Shown here: positions 16,850 through 26,733 of the stretch, piece after piece
Layout of the letters: every line of letters begins with the position of its first letter
Position numbering within the stretch: position 1 is the first letter of the stretch
Source: Actinomycetospora sp. TBRC 11914
GTDB taxonomy: Bacteria > Actinomycetota > Actinomycetes > Mycobacteriales > Pseudonocardiaceae
Direction: 5' to 3'
Assembly: GCF_012933465.1 (NCBI RefSeq)
Contig: NZ_JABBND010000003.1
Span: forward strand, 248,001-312,000
Length of the DNA stretch: 64,000 bases
Notes under the pieces: generated by a model
Database searches by the model: none
Told to the model about the DNA's origin: nothing
What the model saw: only the letters and a program-made list of their open reading frames with translations
Position numbers and translations under genes: made by a program

Positions 16850-16888
16850 GCTCACGAGCGCGGAGCGCACCTACTGCGGAGCGCACCT
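16850..16888. repeat. Truncated family I hairpin repeat, copy 3
   Basis: Only the right end remains: GCTCACGAG plus the tail CGCGGAGCGCACCT, followed by a second copy of GCGGAGCGCACCT at 16876-16888 that forms the last codons of the RibD-like gene. The TAG stop of that gene is part of the tail. Confidence 0.75.
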
Positions 16889-17878
16889 CGCGCACCGGCG
16901 GGCCAGGGGCTCCCAGCGGGGCAGGTGCGTCGTCGTGATCCCGGCGCGGTCGAGCTGGGCCACCCCGGAGGGAAGGGCGACGAACTCCGGCGGCTCCCGC
17001 CAGGCGTACACCACGCGGCCGACGCCGGCGCGCTCGATCAGCGTCGCGCACGAGTCCGGCCGGGACGCCCGCTGACCGCAGGGCTCGAGGGAGCTGTACA
17101 GCGTCGCGCCGGGGAGCCGCGGGTCGCCCGCCAGGTCGCGGAGCACCCCCTCCTCGGCGTGGTCGAGCGGGTCGTCGCGACGGGACCAGCCCACGCCGAG
17201 CACCGACCCGTCGTCGCCGACCACCACGCACCCGACGCTGAAGGCGCTCGCGCTGGGCGGGCAGCGCTCGGTGAGGATGCAGGCCTCGGCGAGGTGGCGG
17301 TCGTCAGGGGCGCCGAACCGGTAGCGCAGCAGCAGGTCGTCGCCCACGCCGCGGGTCTCGACGAGGTGCGGCACGGACTCCGGGGCGCCGGTGAACCGCG
17401 GCCCGTCCCCCACCAGCCGGGGCGCCACGACCAGCTGCAGCTCGTCGACCACGCCCGCCGCCAGGAACTCCCGCAGGACGCCGGCCCCGCCCTCGACCAT
17501 GAGGCGCACGACGCCGCGGCCGCCCAGGTCGTCGAGCACCTCCCCCGGCGAGCCCGCCAGGACGACCGTGTCGGCGCCCGGCTCGGTGAGCACCCGCGCG
17601 GCGGGGTCGACGGGCCGGCCCGAGAGCACCACGCGCAGCGGCGACGGCACCTGCCCGCACGCGGTCCGCGCGGCCCGGCGCGCCGCCGAACGCACGAGCA
17701 GCCGCGGGTCGTCGGCGCGGACCGTCCCGGCGCCGACCAGGATCGCGTCGACGTGCGCCCGCTCGGCGTCGACCCGGTCGAGGTCCTCGGGCCCGGAGAG
17801 GACCAGCCGCCGCGGCGAGGCGTCGTCGAGGAAGCCGTCGAGCGAGACCGCGCACGAGGCGAGGACGTGCGGTCTCAC
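16871..17878 (-). CDS. RibD-like protein with reductase-deaminase (reversed) domain order
   Basis: A 335-residue fusion of two riboflavin-type domains in the opposite order from canonical RibD. Residues 1-190 are a RibD_C/DHFR-like reductase (SLDGFLDD, VGAGTVRADDPRLLVR, MVEGGAGVLREFL). Residues 195-335 are a cytidine-deaminase-fold domain with zinc ligands His240 (HAEE, Glu242 catalytic), Cys267 (SLEPCG) and Cys277. Canonical RibD performs both steps of pyrimidine conversion for riboflavin; whether this one does is unproven, as no other rib gene is nearby. It lies four bases after mapB on the same strand. The last residues derive from a repeat tail. Confidence 0.85.
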   Translation of the reverse strand: MRPHVLASCAVSLDGFLDDASPRRLVLSGPEDLDRVDAERAHVDAILVGAGTVRADDPRLLVRSAARRAARTACGQVPSPLRVVLSGRPVDPAARVLTEPGADTVVLAGSPGEVLDDLGGRGVVRLMVEGGAGVLREFLAAGVVDELQLVVAPRLVGDGPRFTGAPESVPHLVETRGVGDDLLLRYRFGAPDDRHLAEACILTERCPPSASAFSVGCVVVGDDGSVLGVGWSRRDDPLDHAEEGVLRDLAGDPRLPGATLYSSLEPCGQRASRPDSCATLIERAGVGRVVYAWREPPEFVALPSGVAQLDRAGITTTHLPRWEPLARRCARCAPQ

Positions 17879-17882
17879 GGGC

Positions 17883-18740
17883 TCACGGCAGCGTCAGGAT
17901 CTCGCTGCCCGTCTCGGTGACGAGGATCGTGTGCTCGAACTGCGCGGTGCGCGACTTGTCCTTCGTCGTCACCGTCCACCCGTCGTCCCAGATGTCGTAG
18001 TCGATGCTGCCGCGGGTGATCATGGGTTCGATCGTGAACGTCATGCCGGGCTCGAGCGGCTCGTGCCGCGTCGGGTCGTCGTAGTGGACCACGACGAGGC
18101 CGGAGTGGAACGCCCGCCCGATGCCGTGCCCGGTGAAGTCGCGGACGACGCCGTAGCCGAACCGGTTGGCGTAGGACTCGATGACCCGCCCGACCACGTT
18201 CAGCTCGCGACCCGGCTTGACCGCCTTGATCGCGCGCATCGTCGCCTCGTGGGTGCGCTCGACGAGCAGCCGGTCCTCCTCGTCGACGTCGCCGGCGAGG
18301 AACGTGGCGTTGGTGTCGCCGTGCACGCCGTCGAGGAAGGCGGTGACGTCGATGTTGACGATGTCGCCGTCCTCGATGACCGTCGAGTCCGGGATGCCGT
18401 GGCAGATGACCTCGTTGAGCGAGGTGCAGCACGACTTCGGGAAGCCGCGGTAGCCCAGCGTCGACGGGTAGGCGCCGTGGTCGACGAGGAACTCGTGGAC
18501 GACCCGGTCGACCTCGTCGGTGGTGACGCCGGGCTTCACCGCCTCCCCGCCGGCCTGCAGCGACTGCGCCGCCACCCGGCTCGCGACCCGCATCTTCTCG
18601 ATGATCTCGGGGTCCTGCACCCAGGGATCGGTCGAGCGGGCGGGGGCGGGCTTCCCGACGTACTCGGGACGGGCGATGGAGGCGGGCACCGGGCGCAGGG
18701 GCGTCTGCTGCCCGGGGCGCAGGGGAGCACGGACCGGCAT
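17883..18740 (-). CDS. mapB: Methionine aminopeptidase, type I
   Basis: Removes the initiator methionine from nascent proteins. From the ATG at 18740 the protein has 285 residues, the length of M. tuberculosis MapB. The N-terminal extension has the Pro-rich SH3-binding-like segment of this subclass ([15 protein letters not shown]). Metal ligands are visible in [10 protein letters not shown] and HGDTNATF (two Asp), GHGIGRAFH (His), TIEPMI (Glu) and QFEHTI (Glu). A TACGCT -10-like hexamer lies 7 bases upstream of the start. Confidence 0.95.
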   Translation of the reverse strand: MPVRAPLRPGQQTPLRPVPASIARPEYVGKPAPARSTDPWVQDPEIIEKMRVASRVAAQSLQAGGEAVKPGVTTDEVDRVVHEFLVDHGAYPSTLGYRGFPKSCCTSLNEVICHGIPDSTVIEDGDIVNIDVTAFLDGVHGDTNATFLAGDVDEEDRLLVERTHEATMRAIKAVKPGRELNVVGRVIESYANRFGYGVVRDFTGHGIGRAFHSGLVVVHYDDPTRHEPLEPGMTFTIEPMITRGSIDYDIWDDGWTVTTKDKSRTAQFEHTILVTETGSEILTLP

Positions 18741-18747
18741 GGGGTCC

Positions 18748-18753
18748 AGCGTA
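18748..18753 (-). promoter_or_regulatory. -10 hexamer TACGCT of mapB
   Basis: TANNNT hexamer 7 bases from the ATG at 18740, with no Shine-Dalgarno, consistent with leaderless transcription. Confidence 0.45.
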
Positions 18754-18762
18754 GGCGTCGCG

Positions 18763-19155
18763 TCAGGCGTGCTGCCGCTCGCGCCGGTGGCGCAGCCGCA
18801 TGATCCCGCGCACGGCGCCGCGCCAGCCCAGGACGAGGACGGCGAGCGAGACCGTCGCGACGACGAGGAACGACAGCGGCGGCCGGTCGACGAACGCCCA
18901 CCGCAGCAGCATCCCGACGACGACCGCACCCACCCAGACCGCGAGGCCGCTCCGCAGGGCGAGCGGGTCGCGCCAGGAGCGGACGGCGAGCGCCCCGACG
19001 AGCGCGCCGGCGAGGAACGGGGCCGCGATCCCGACGACCTGGCCGATCGCGTAGGCGGCGTCGTGCGCGCCCTCCTCGTGCGCCTGCCGGCCGATGGCCG
19101 CGAAGACCAGGACGGCGAGCGCGTCGACGAGGGCGAGGGCCGGACGGTGCTTCAC
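18763..19155 (-). CDS. DUF3054-like small membrane protein
   Basis: A 130-residue integral membrane protein with about four hydrophobic helices. The beginning ([22 protein letters not shown]) and the pattern of the rest resemble DUF3054, an actinobacterial family of unknown function. I start at the GTG at 19155 ([10 protein letters not shown]) because a TACCCT hexamer lies 7 bases upstream; longer in-frame starts lack hydrophobic or conserved sequence. It ends 22 bases before the mapB start on the same strand. Confidence 0.75.
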   Translation of the reverse strand: MKHRPALALVDALAVLVFAAIGRQAHEEGAHDAAYAIGQVVGIAAPFLAGALVGALAVRSWRDPLALRSGLAVWVGAVVVGMLLRWAFVDRPPLSFLVVATVSLAVLVLGWRGAVRGIMRLRHRRERQHA

Positions 19156-19162
19156 GACGGTG

Positions 19163-19168
19163 AGGGTA
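19163..19168 (-). promoter_or_regulatory. -10 hexamer TACCCT of the DUF3054 gene
   Basis: TANNNT hexamer 7 bases before the GTG at 19155, without a ribosome-binding site. Confidence 0.4.
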
Positions 19169-19177
19169 GGCCCGACG

Positions 19178-20011
19178 TCAGAACAGCACCGTCGCGAAGC
19201 TCGCGACCTGGCTGAACCCGACCCGCGCGTAGGCGGCCCGCGCCGGGGTGTTGAACGCGTTGACGTAGAGCGAGGCGATCCGGCCCGCCCGGACGAGGTG
19301 CTCGACGACGGCGGCCGTGCCCGCCTGCCCGAGGCCGCGGCCACGCCAGTCGGGGTGCACCCACACGCCCTGGATCTGGCCGACCCGGGTCGAGAGGGCC
19401 CCGACCTCGGCCTTGAACACGACCTCGCCGTTCTCGAAGCGCACGAACGCCCGCCCGGAGGAGATCAGCTCGCCGACCCGCGCCCGGTAGCCCGCGCCGC
19501 CGTCGCCGAGGCGGGGGTCGACGCCGACCTCCTCGAGGAACATCGCGATGGCCGCGGGGAGGTAGCGCTCCATGTCGTCGGGGCGGGCCTGGCGCACGGC
19601 GGGGTCGGGCGCGATGGTCGGCATGCCGTCGATCGCCATGAGCGGCTGGTCCGAGCGGACCTCACGGGCGGCGCCCCAGTGCTCGGCGAGCTCCTCCCAC
19701 AGCGGCAGCACGAGCTCCCGGCGCCCGACGAGCGAGGAGCAGGTCCGGCGGTGCCGGCGGGCCCGGTCGGCGAACGCCCGGACGGCCGACCGCTCGCCCC
19801 GCAACGGCACGAGGTTCGCGCCGGAGAAGCACAGCCCGTCGAGCCGGCCGCCGACGCCCCACAGCTCGCCGCCGAGGCGCCACGGCTCCACGCCGACGGT
19901 CTCGACGCGCGACGCGACCATGCAGGTCGCGATCGGGTCGTCGTCGAGGACACCGCGCACCCTCGACCGGTCACGGTCGTCGAGGAGCCGCGCACCGGCC
20001 GTACGGAGCAC
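19178..20011 (-). CDS. GNAT-family N-acetyltransferase (DUF4081-type N-terminus)
   Basis: A 277-residue acetyl-CoA-dependent transferase. The N-terminal half (LDDDPIATCMVASRVET to LVPLWEELAEHWG region) resembles DUF4081; the C-terminal half is a GNAT fold with the acetyl-CoA loop VHPDWRGRGLGQAG and LYVNAFNTPARAAYARVGF. Mycobacteria carry a similar gene (Rv2867c) beside ispG. I prefer the GTG at 20011: an ACTCTGGACGC block sits just upstream as it does for the divergent small gene. A GTG at 20053 would add 14 residues. The substrate is unknown. Confidence 0.85.
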   Translation of the reverse strand: MLRTAGARLLDDRDRSRVRGVLDDDPIATCMVASRVETVGVEPWRLGGELWGVGGRLDGLCFSGANLVPLRGERSAVRAFADRARRHRRTCSSLVGRRELVLPLWEELAEHWGAAREVRSDQPLMAIDGMPTIAPDPAVRQARPDDMERYLPAAIAMFLEEVGVDPRLGDGGAGYRARVGELISSGRAFVRFENGEVVFKAEVGALSTRVGQIQGVWVHPDWRGRGLGQAGTAAVVEHLVRAGRIASLYVNAFNTPARAAYARVGFSQVASFATVLF

Positions 20012-20160
20012 GGCGTCCAGAGTGCCACACCGGGGCGGCCACCGGACGTGCACGGCCCGGACACCGTGGCCGGGTTGCGTCGGGAGATGCTCATCGCACC
20101 GTCATGATCACCACAGCCGTCGGACACCGGATCCACAGCCGCATCGGGGACTCTGGACGC

Positions 20161-20277
20161 ATGGCCGAGAACGACACCGTGCACGACGACGGCACCTCCC
20201 GCGAGGAGCACGACGCGACGCTCGAGGCGCTCGCCCGCCCCCGCAGCGTCGCCAACCCCCGCCGCACTCGGCGCTGA
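20161..20277 (+). CDS. Possible 38-residue hypothetical protein
   Basis: A short ORF starting ATG GCC GAG and ending TGA, encoding a hydrophilic peptide (MAENDTVHDDGTSREEHD...NPRRTRR) with an acidic N-terminal half and basic C-terminus. It has no ribosome-binding site but ACTCTGGACGC immediately precedes it, the same 11-mer found before the divergent GNAT start. I recognise no family. It occupies the otherwise empty gap before the S9 peptidase gene. Confidence 0.4.
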   Translation: MAENDTVHDDGTSREEHDATLEALARPRSVANPRRTRR

Positions 20278-20290
20278 GGGCCGGAGCGGC

Positions 20291-22372
20291 TCACACCAGC
20301 GCGGGCCGCTCCCACTTCTCCCCGAGCACGTGGTGGGCCAGGAACGCGAACACCGTCCGGTACCAGAGCTTCGCGTCGCCCGGCTTGAGCACCCAGTGGT
20401 TCTCGTCGGGGAAGTACAGGAACTGCGACTCGACCCCGTGGCGCTGCAGGTCGTACCAGAGCCGTAGCCCCTCCCCGATCGGCACGCGGTAGTCCTTGTC
20501 GCCGTGGATCACCAGCATCGGCGTGGTGATCGCGGCGGCGAACCGGTGCGGCGAGTGCTCGTCGTAGCGGTCGCGGTCGGTGATCGGGTCGCCCCACTGG
20601 CGCACCCAGTGGTACGAGCCGTCCGTGGTCCCGACGAACCCGTCGAGGTGCCAGATCGAGGCGTGCGTGACGATCGCGTCGAACCGGTCGGTGTGCCCGG
20701 CGATCCAGTTGGCCATGTAGCCGCCGAACGAGCCGCCCATCGCCGCCGTCCGGGACGCGTCCAGGTCGGGGCGCTCCAGGGCGGCGTCGGTCACCGTCAT
20801 GAGGTCGGTGTAGGGCAGCCCGCCCCACGCGCCGGTCGCCGGGTCGGTGAACCCCCGTCCGTAGCCGGTCGACAGGCGCGGGTCGGGCAGCAGCACCGCG
20901 TACCCCTGCGCGACCATCAGCCAGGGGCACCAGCGCCAGGACCAGGCGTTCCAGCTCATGTACGGGCCGCCGTGGACCCACAGCAGCAGCGGCGCCGGCG
21001 ACCGCTCCGACGCGCCCGCCGGGAGCGCGAGCCAGGCCCGCAGCGGCGTCCCGTCCTCGGCGGTCGCGTGCACCTCGGTGAGCGTGCCGGGCACGTCGTC
21101 GATCTCGGTGGCCCCGCGCAGGACGGCGGGCTCCTGGTCGGCCGTGTGGGGGTCGAGCCGGACCGGGACCGGGGGCGCGTCCATCGTCGCGCGCATCGCG
21201 TAGACCGCGCCGCCCTCCGGGCTCGCGACGACGTCGCCGTAGGCCCCGGACGCGGTCAGGCGCGTGACCGACCCGTCGGCGACCGAGACCCGGAAGACCG
21301 GCGCGTGGCCCTGCTCGTCGGCGACGACGAGGACCACGTCGGGATCGGCGGCGCCGGTCACCGACCGGATCGCCCAGCGGCCGGCCTCGACGACGGTGCG
21401 CGTCCCGCCGCCCGCGAGCTCCCGTGCCTGCAGCGACTGCGCCGGGGCGCGCCCGGGGGCGGCGTGCTCCTCGCGGATCCACAGCAGCCAGCGCCCGTCC
21501 GGGGTGACCACCGGCATCTCGTGGTCGGCCCCGGCCTCGTCGGCGACGACCTCGGTCTCGCCGCCGCCGGTCGGGCGCAGCTCCAGGCGGACGCGCACCG
21601 CGGCCGGGTCACCTCGATCCCCCGTCGCTCCGCTCGCTCCGCCCGGGTCCCGCACGTCGACGGCGACGGCCAGCCGGGTCCCGTCCGGGCTGATCGCGGA
21701 CTCGCGGACCCGCTCGGTGGGCCCCGCGGGGTCGACGACGGCGACCGGCTCGGTGAGGCGGTCGGCGGCGAGCTGGTCGTGGACGCGGATCTGCGGACGT
21801 CCGGGGCCGAGGTCGTGGTCCCAGAACCGCACCGGGAACCGGTCGTGCAGCCGCGCGGAGACGCCCGCCTTCTTCCGGGCGGCCCGCAGCGCGGCGGCCG
21901 CGTCGGGTGCCTCGTCGGTGTCCTGGGTGCCCTCCGGTGGTTCCGGGGCCGGCCCCACGGGGACCGTCGTGGTGACGACCACGTGGCCCGCGTCGCGCGC
22001 GACCTCGAACGAGGTGATGCCGTCGCCGGGCGCGAGGATCTGCCGGGCCTCGCCGCCGTGGCGCGGGAGCACCCAGAGGGCGGCGGGCTCGTCGTCGCCC
22101 GCCTCGACCGTCGGGTCGGGACGGCGGGAGGTGAACAGCAGGTCGCCGTCGGGCGCGAACGCCGCCGCCGACTCCCCCGCCGCCGACCGGGTCAGCCGCC
22201 GCGCCGGGGCCTCCCCCGTCGGGTCGACCTCCCAGAGGGAGGTCACCGGCTTGGTGCCGTCGGGGGCCAGCTCCGCGACCGTGGTGACCAGCCGGGCCCC
22301 GTCCGGCGAGAGTGCGAGGCCGGCCTGGCGGCGGGTGGCGACGAAGGCGTCGAGGTCGTCGAAGGTGCTCAT
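20291..22372 (-). CDS. S9-family prolyl oligopeptidase-type peptidase
   Basis: A 693-residue serine peptidase with an N-terminal beta-propeller (about 1-430) that filters substrates and a C-terminal alpha/beta-hydrolase domain. The catalytic triad is visible: Ser near 548 (GGSFGGY), Asp near 627 (HGDKDYRVP) and His near 659 (DENHW). No signal peptide is seen, so it should be cytosolic. ATG at 22372 is chosen because MSTFDDLDAF begins the conserved region. A low-complexity insert (GGASGATGDRGDP, near 21640) interrupts the propeller. Substrate specificity between acylaminoacyl and dipeptidyl types is open. Confidence 0.93.
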   Translation of the reverse strand: MSTFDDLDAFVATRRQAGLALSPDGARLVTTVAELAPDGTKPVTSLWEVDPTGEAPARRLTRSAAGESAAAFAPDGDLLFTSRRPDPTVEAGDDEPAALWVLPRHGGEARQILAPGDGITSFEVARDAGHVVVTTTVPVGPAPEPPEGTQDTDEAPDAAAALRAARKKAGVSARLHDRFPVRFWDHDLGPGRPQIRVHDQLAADRLTEPVAVVDPAGPTERVRESAISPDGTRLAVAVDVRDPGGASGATGDRGDPAAVRVRLELRPTGGGETEVVADEAGADHEMPVVTPDGRWLLWIREEHAAPGRAPAQSLQARELAGGGTRTVVEAGRWAIRSVTGAADPDVVLVVADEQGHAPVFRVSVADGSVTRLTASGAYGDVVASPEGGAVYAMRATMDAPPVPVRLDPHTADQEPAVLRGATEIDDVPGTLTEVHATAEDGTPLRAWLALPAGASERSPAPLLLWVHGGPYMSWNAWSWRWCPWLMVAQGYAVLLPDPRLSTGYGRGFTDPATGAWGGLPYTDLMTVTDAALERPDLDASRTAAMGGSFGGYMANWIAGHTDRFDAIVTHASIWHLDGFVGTTDGSYHWVRQWGDPITDRDRYDEHSPHRFAAAITTPMLVIHGDKDYRVPIGEGLRLWYDLQRHGVESQFLYFPDENHWVLKPGDAKLWYRTVFAFLAHHVLGEKWERPALV

Positions 22373-22412
22373 CGGTCCCGATCCCACCACGCCGCGGCCG
22401 CCCGGTCCCGCC

Positions 22413-22463
22413 GACGGGCACACCAGGCAGGCCGACCGGCGTCTGCGGATGCCGGACGTGCCC
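22413..22463. repeat. Dispersed hairpin repeat, family II copy
   Basis: Begins GACGGGCACACCAGGCAGGCC and ends GGACGTGCCC; the outer GGGCAC and GTGCCC arms pair. It matches the tandem copies at 39888-40039 over the first 20 or so bases and the 10884-10933 copy at the right end. It lies between the S9 peptidase start and the ispG stop. Confidence 0.6.
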
Positions 22464-22481
22464 TCGCCGCGAGGCAGGGCG

Positions 22482-23645
<1,164 letters not shown>

Positions 23646-23733
23646 GGCGTCCAGTCTGCTACAGCGCAGCGCACGACGCTGCCGTCGCGCACGTGAGCCG
23701 CGCTATCCCCCGACGACCGTCACCGGCGCGCCG

Positions 23734-25050
23734 TCAGAGGTTCAGCTTGATGGGGTTGACGATGTCCGCGACGATCACCAGCCCGCCGTAGAGCATGATC
23801 AGGATGGCGAACCCGTAGGCGATCGGCATGAGCCGGGCCATGTCCACCGGACCGGGGTCCGGGCGTCCCCGCATCCGCGCGAACCGCTTCTTCGCCGCCT
23901 CCCACAGCGCGGGCAGGATGTGCCCGCCGTCGAGGGGCAGGATCGGCAGCAGGTTCAGCAGGAACAGCGAGATGTTCACCGCGGCGAGCAGCTGCAGCAT
24001 CGTCGCGATCTCGGTGGTCACCGGCTGGTCGGAGGCGAGGACCTCGCCGCCGAGCACCGACACCCCGACGACGCTGACCGGCCCGGCCGGGTCGCGCTGC
24101 TGGCCGAGGAACACCGCGCCGAACAGCGCCGGGACCTTGTGGGGCAGCGCCGCGATGCTCGTGACGACGTTGGAGAACATCTGGCCCGTGTAGTCCACGA
24201 CCTGCCCGGGGGTCTGGCGCGTCACCGGCTGGATCGGGGTCAGCCCGAGGAAGGACCCGGTGACGTAGCGCGGTTGGCCGGACTGCGCCGAGTCGAGGTC
24301 GAGCAGCTGGGTCTGGATGAGTCGGGGGTACAGCGTCAGGGTCTGGACGCCGCCACCGGGCTGCGCCCGCTCGACGACGACCGGGACGGTCCCCTTGGCG
24401 TCCCGGATGGCGAGCTGCAGGTCCTGCCACGAGTCGAACGTGCGTCCCTCGAAGCTGACGATCCGGTCGCCGGCCCGGAACCCGGCCTGCGCGGCCGGGG
24501 TCGGCGGGGCGCCCGGCGGGCAGCGGTTGTCGGGGGTCGCCTGGGAGGCGGGCACCACGCACTCGCTGACCGCGCTGACGACGGGCTGCGAGGTCGGGAT
24601 CCCGAAGCCCATGAGCACGATGATGAACAGCACCGCGGCCAGGACCAGGTTCATGAACGGCCCGGCGAACATCACGACGATGCGCTGCCACGGCTTGCGC
24701 GTCCAGAACTGCCGTTCCTCGTCGCCGGGCATGATGTCGCGCGCCGAGTCGGCCCGGACGTCGTCGATGAGCCCCTGGAACGGCCCCGACCGCCGGCTGC
24801 GGCCGATGCGCTCGCCGGGGGCGGGCGGCACCATCCCGATCATCCGGATGTAGCCACCCAGCGGGATGGCCTTGATCCCGAACGAGGTCTCGCCGCGCTG
24901 ACGGGAGAACAGGGTCGGCCCGAACCCGACCATGAACTCCGGCACCCGGACCCCGAACCACCGCGCGGTCGTGAAGTGGCCGAGCTCGTGCCAGGCGATG
25001 GAGAACAGCAGACCGAGCGCGAAGAGCACGATCCCGACGACGAGCATCAC
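23734..25050 (-). CDS. rip1: Site-2 protease, RseP/Rip1 family (M50)
   Basis: An intramembrane zinc metalloprotease that cleaves anti-sigma factors and other membrane proteins in regulated intramembrane proteolysis. The 438-residue protein has the zinc motif HELGH (His21, Glu22, His25) in the first membrane helix, a PDZ domain around 185-260 (GFRAGDRIVSFEGRTF) and the third ligand in LPLDGGHI (Asp374) in a C-terminal helix. It lies between dxr and ispG, as in mycobacteria where Rip1 cleaves several anti-sigma factors. Confidence 0.95.
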   Translation of the reverse strand: MMLVVGIVLFALGLLFSIAWHELGHFTTARWFGVRVPEFMVGFGPTLFSRQRGETSFGIKAIPLGGYIRMIGMVPPAPGERIGRSRRSGPFQGLIDDVRADSARDIMPGDEERQFWTRKPWQRIVVMFAGPFMNLVLAAVLFIIVLMGFGIPTSQPVVSAVSECVVPASQATPDNRCPPGAPPTPAAQAGFRAGDRIVSFEGRTFDSWQDLQLAIRDAKGTVPVVVERAQPGGGVQTLTLYPRLIQTQLLDLDSAQSGQPRYVTGSFLGLTPIQPVTRQTPGQVVDYTGQMFSNVVTSIAALPHKVPALFGAVFLGQQRDPAGPVSVVGVSVLGGEVLASDQPVTTEIATMLQLLAAVNISLFLLNLLPILPLDGGHILPALWEAAKKRFARMRGRPDPGPVDMARLMPIAYGFAILIMLYGGLVIVADIVNPIKLNL

Positions 25051-25095
25051 GGGGCGCCACGGTATCTGGAGCCCCGGTGATCCCGACGTGGGGCG

Positions 25096-26310
25096 TCAGC
25101 GACCTCGGGCGCGCGCCGCCCCCAGGATCTCCCCCGCGCGGGCCCGCGCCCAGTCCTCGGCGGCGAGCACGTCGGCCACGTCGGCGGGGTCGCGCGACCA
25201 CCCGTCCGCGGCGCTGAGCACCTCCGCGACGGTGTCGACGATGCCCAGCCACGTGCCCCGCCCGGCGAGGAACCCGCGCACGGCCTCCTCGTTCGCGGCG
25301 TTGAACACCGCCGGGAGGCAGCCGCCCGCCGACCCGGCCGCCCGCGCCAGGTCCACCGCCGGGAAGGCCGTCGCGTCGAGGGGCTCGAACGTCCACGCCG
25401 ACGCCGCGGCGAACGTCTCCCGCCGCGACGCCCCCGCCAGCCGCTCCGGCCAGCCGAGCGCGAGCGCGATCGGCAGGTGCATGTCGGGCGGGCTCGCCTG
25501 CGCGATCGTCGCGCCGTCGGCGAAGGTCACCATCGAGTGGACCATCGACTGCGGGTGCACGACGACGTCGATCCGCTCGTAGGGCACCCCGAACAGCAGG
25601 TGCGCCTCGATGAGCTCGAGGCCCTTGTTGACCAGCGTCGACGAGTTCAGCGTCACCACCGGACCCATCGCCCACGTCGGGTGGGCGAGGGCGTCGTCGA
25701 GGGCGACCTCGGCGAGCTCCGCGCGGCTGCGGCCCCGGAACGGCCCCCCGGAGGCGGTGAGCACGATCCGGTCGACCTCGCTCGCCGACCCGGAGCGCAG
25801 GCACTGCGCGATCGCGGAGTGCTCGGAGTCCACCGGCACGATCTGGCCGGGGGTCGCCGCGCGGGTCACCAGCGGCCCGCCGGCGACCAGCGACTCCTTG
25901 TTCGCCAGCGCGAGCGTCGCGCCGGCGCGCAGCGCGGCGAGGGTCGGCGCGAGCCCCCGCGACCCGTCCACCGCGTTGAGCACGACGCTGCCCGGGCCGG
26001 CCGCGCCGGCGACCTCGGTCAGGGCGTCGGGGCCCGCGACGACGGCGGCCCGCGAGCCGGCCGCGCGCAGGGCGTGCTCGACGGGGGCCGCCGCAGCCAG
26101 GTCGGCCACGGCCACCGTCGCCACCCCGAACTCCGCGGCCTGCGCGGCGAGCAGCTCGGGGCGCCCGCCGCCGGCGGCCAGCGCGGTGACGGTGAGGCGG
26201 TCGGGGTGGGTCCGCACGACGTCGAGCGCCTGGGTGCCGATCGACCCGGTGGAGCCGAGGAGGACCACCGGGCGGCGGTCGGGCGCGGTCTGCGGTGCGG
26301 AGGTGGCCAT
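25096..26310 (-). CDS. dxr: 1-deoxy-D-xylulose 5-phosphate reductoisomerase
   Basis: The NADPH-dependent first committed step of the MEP isoprenoid pathway. From the ATG at 26310 the protein has 404 residues. The NADPH motif [15 protein letters not shown] is near the N-terminus, with [19 protein letters not shown] and [11 protein letters not shown], then [20 protein letters not shown] and [11 protein letters not shown] in order. An ATG at 26319 is an alternative start. It heads the dxr-rip1-ispG cluster and is divergent from a DUF2631 gene. Confidence 0.96.
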   Translation of the reverse strand: MATSAPQTAPDRRPVVLLGSTGSIGTQALDVVRTHPDRLTVTALAAGGGRPELLAAQAAEFGVATVAVADLAAAAPVEHALRAAGSRAAVVAGPDALTEVAGAAGPGSVVLNAVDGSRGLAPTLAALRAGATLALANKESLVAGGPLVTRAATPGQIVPVDSEHSAIAQCLRSGSASEVDRIVLTASGGPFRGRSRAELAEVALDDALAHPTWAMGPVVTLNSSTLVNKGLELIEAHLLFGVPYERIDVVVHPQSMVHSMVTFADGATIAQASPPDMHLPIALALGWPERLAGASRRETFAAASAWTFEPLDATAFPAVDLARAAGSAGGCLPAVFNAANEEAVRGFLAGRGTWLGIVDTVAEVLSAADGWSRDPADVADVLAAEDWARARAGEILGAARARGR

Positions 26311-26413
26311 CACCGCCATCCTGGCCCGCCCACCGATCGCCCCGCGAGCCGCGGGCGGATAGGTTGGCGCGCGAGCCCCCGGGACCGGGGACACGAACCG
26401 CGAGGAGGACCCG

Positions 26414-26719
26414 GTGGCGAGCAGCTCGACGCCTGCCCGTCAGGCGCACGGCGAGGTCGCGCAGGGCGACACGCACCGCGCGGTCGTCGTCAACGGCGTG
26501 TCGTCCGACGACGAGCCCTCGGTCGAGTGGGGGTGGCACGGGCACTACCCGAAGGTCGCCCGGCTCGCCGGCTTCGTCGTCGCGGCCGTCTGCCTGATCC
26601 TGCTCCACGGCAACCACGTGGGGAAGGAGGAGGACATCTGGCTGGTGGTCATCGCCATCGCCTTCTTCTCACTCTCCCTCGGCTCCGTCATCCGCGCCCG
26701 CACCTCCTGGCGCCGCTGA
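26414..26719 (+). CDS. DUF2631-domain small membrane protein
   Basis: A 101-residue protein with a hydrophilic N-terminus (about 45 residues) and two membrane helices ([16 protein letters not shown] and [17 protein letters not shown]), resembling the actinobacterial DUF2631 family, including the PSVEWGWHG motif before the first helix. Function unknown. GTG at 26414 is supported by GAGGAGG five bases upstream. A TAGGTT hexamer at 26357-26362 may be its -10. Confidence 0.82.
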   Translation: MASSSTPARQAHGEVAQGDTHRAVVVNGVSSDDEPSVEWGWHGHYPKVARLAGFVVAAVCLILLHGNHVGKEEDIWLVVIAIAFFSLSLGSVIRARTSWRR

Positions 26720-26733
26720 CGCGTTCCCGCGGT

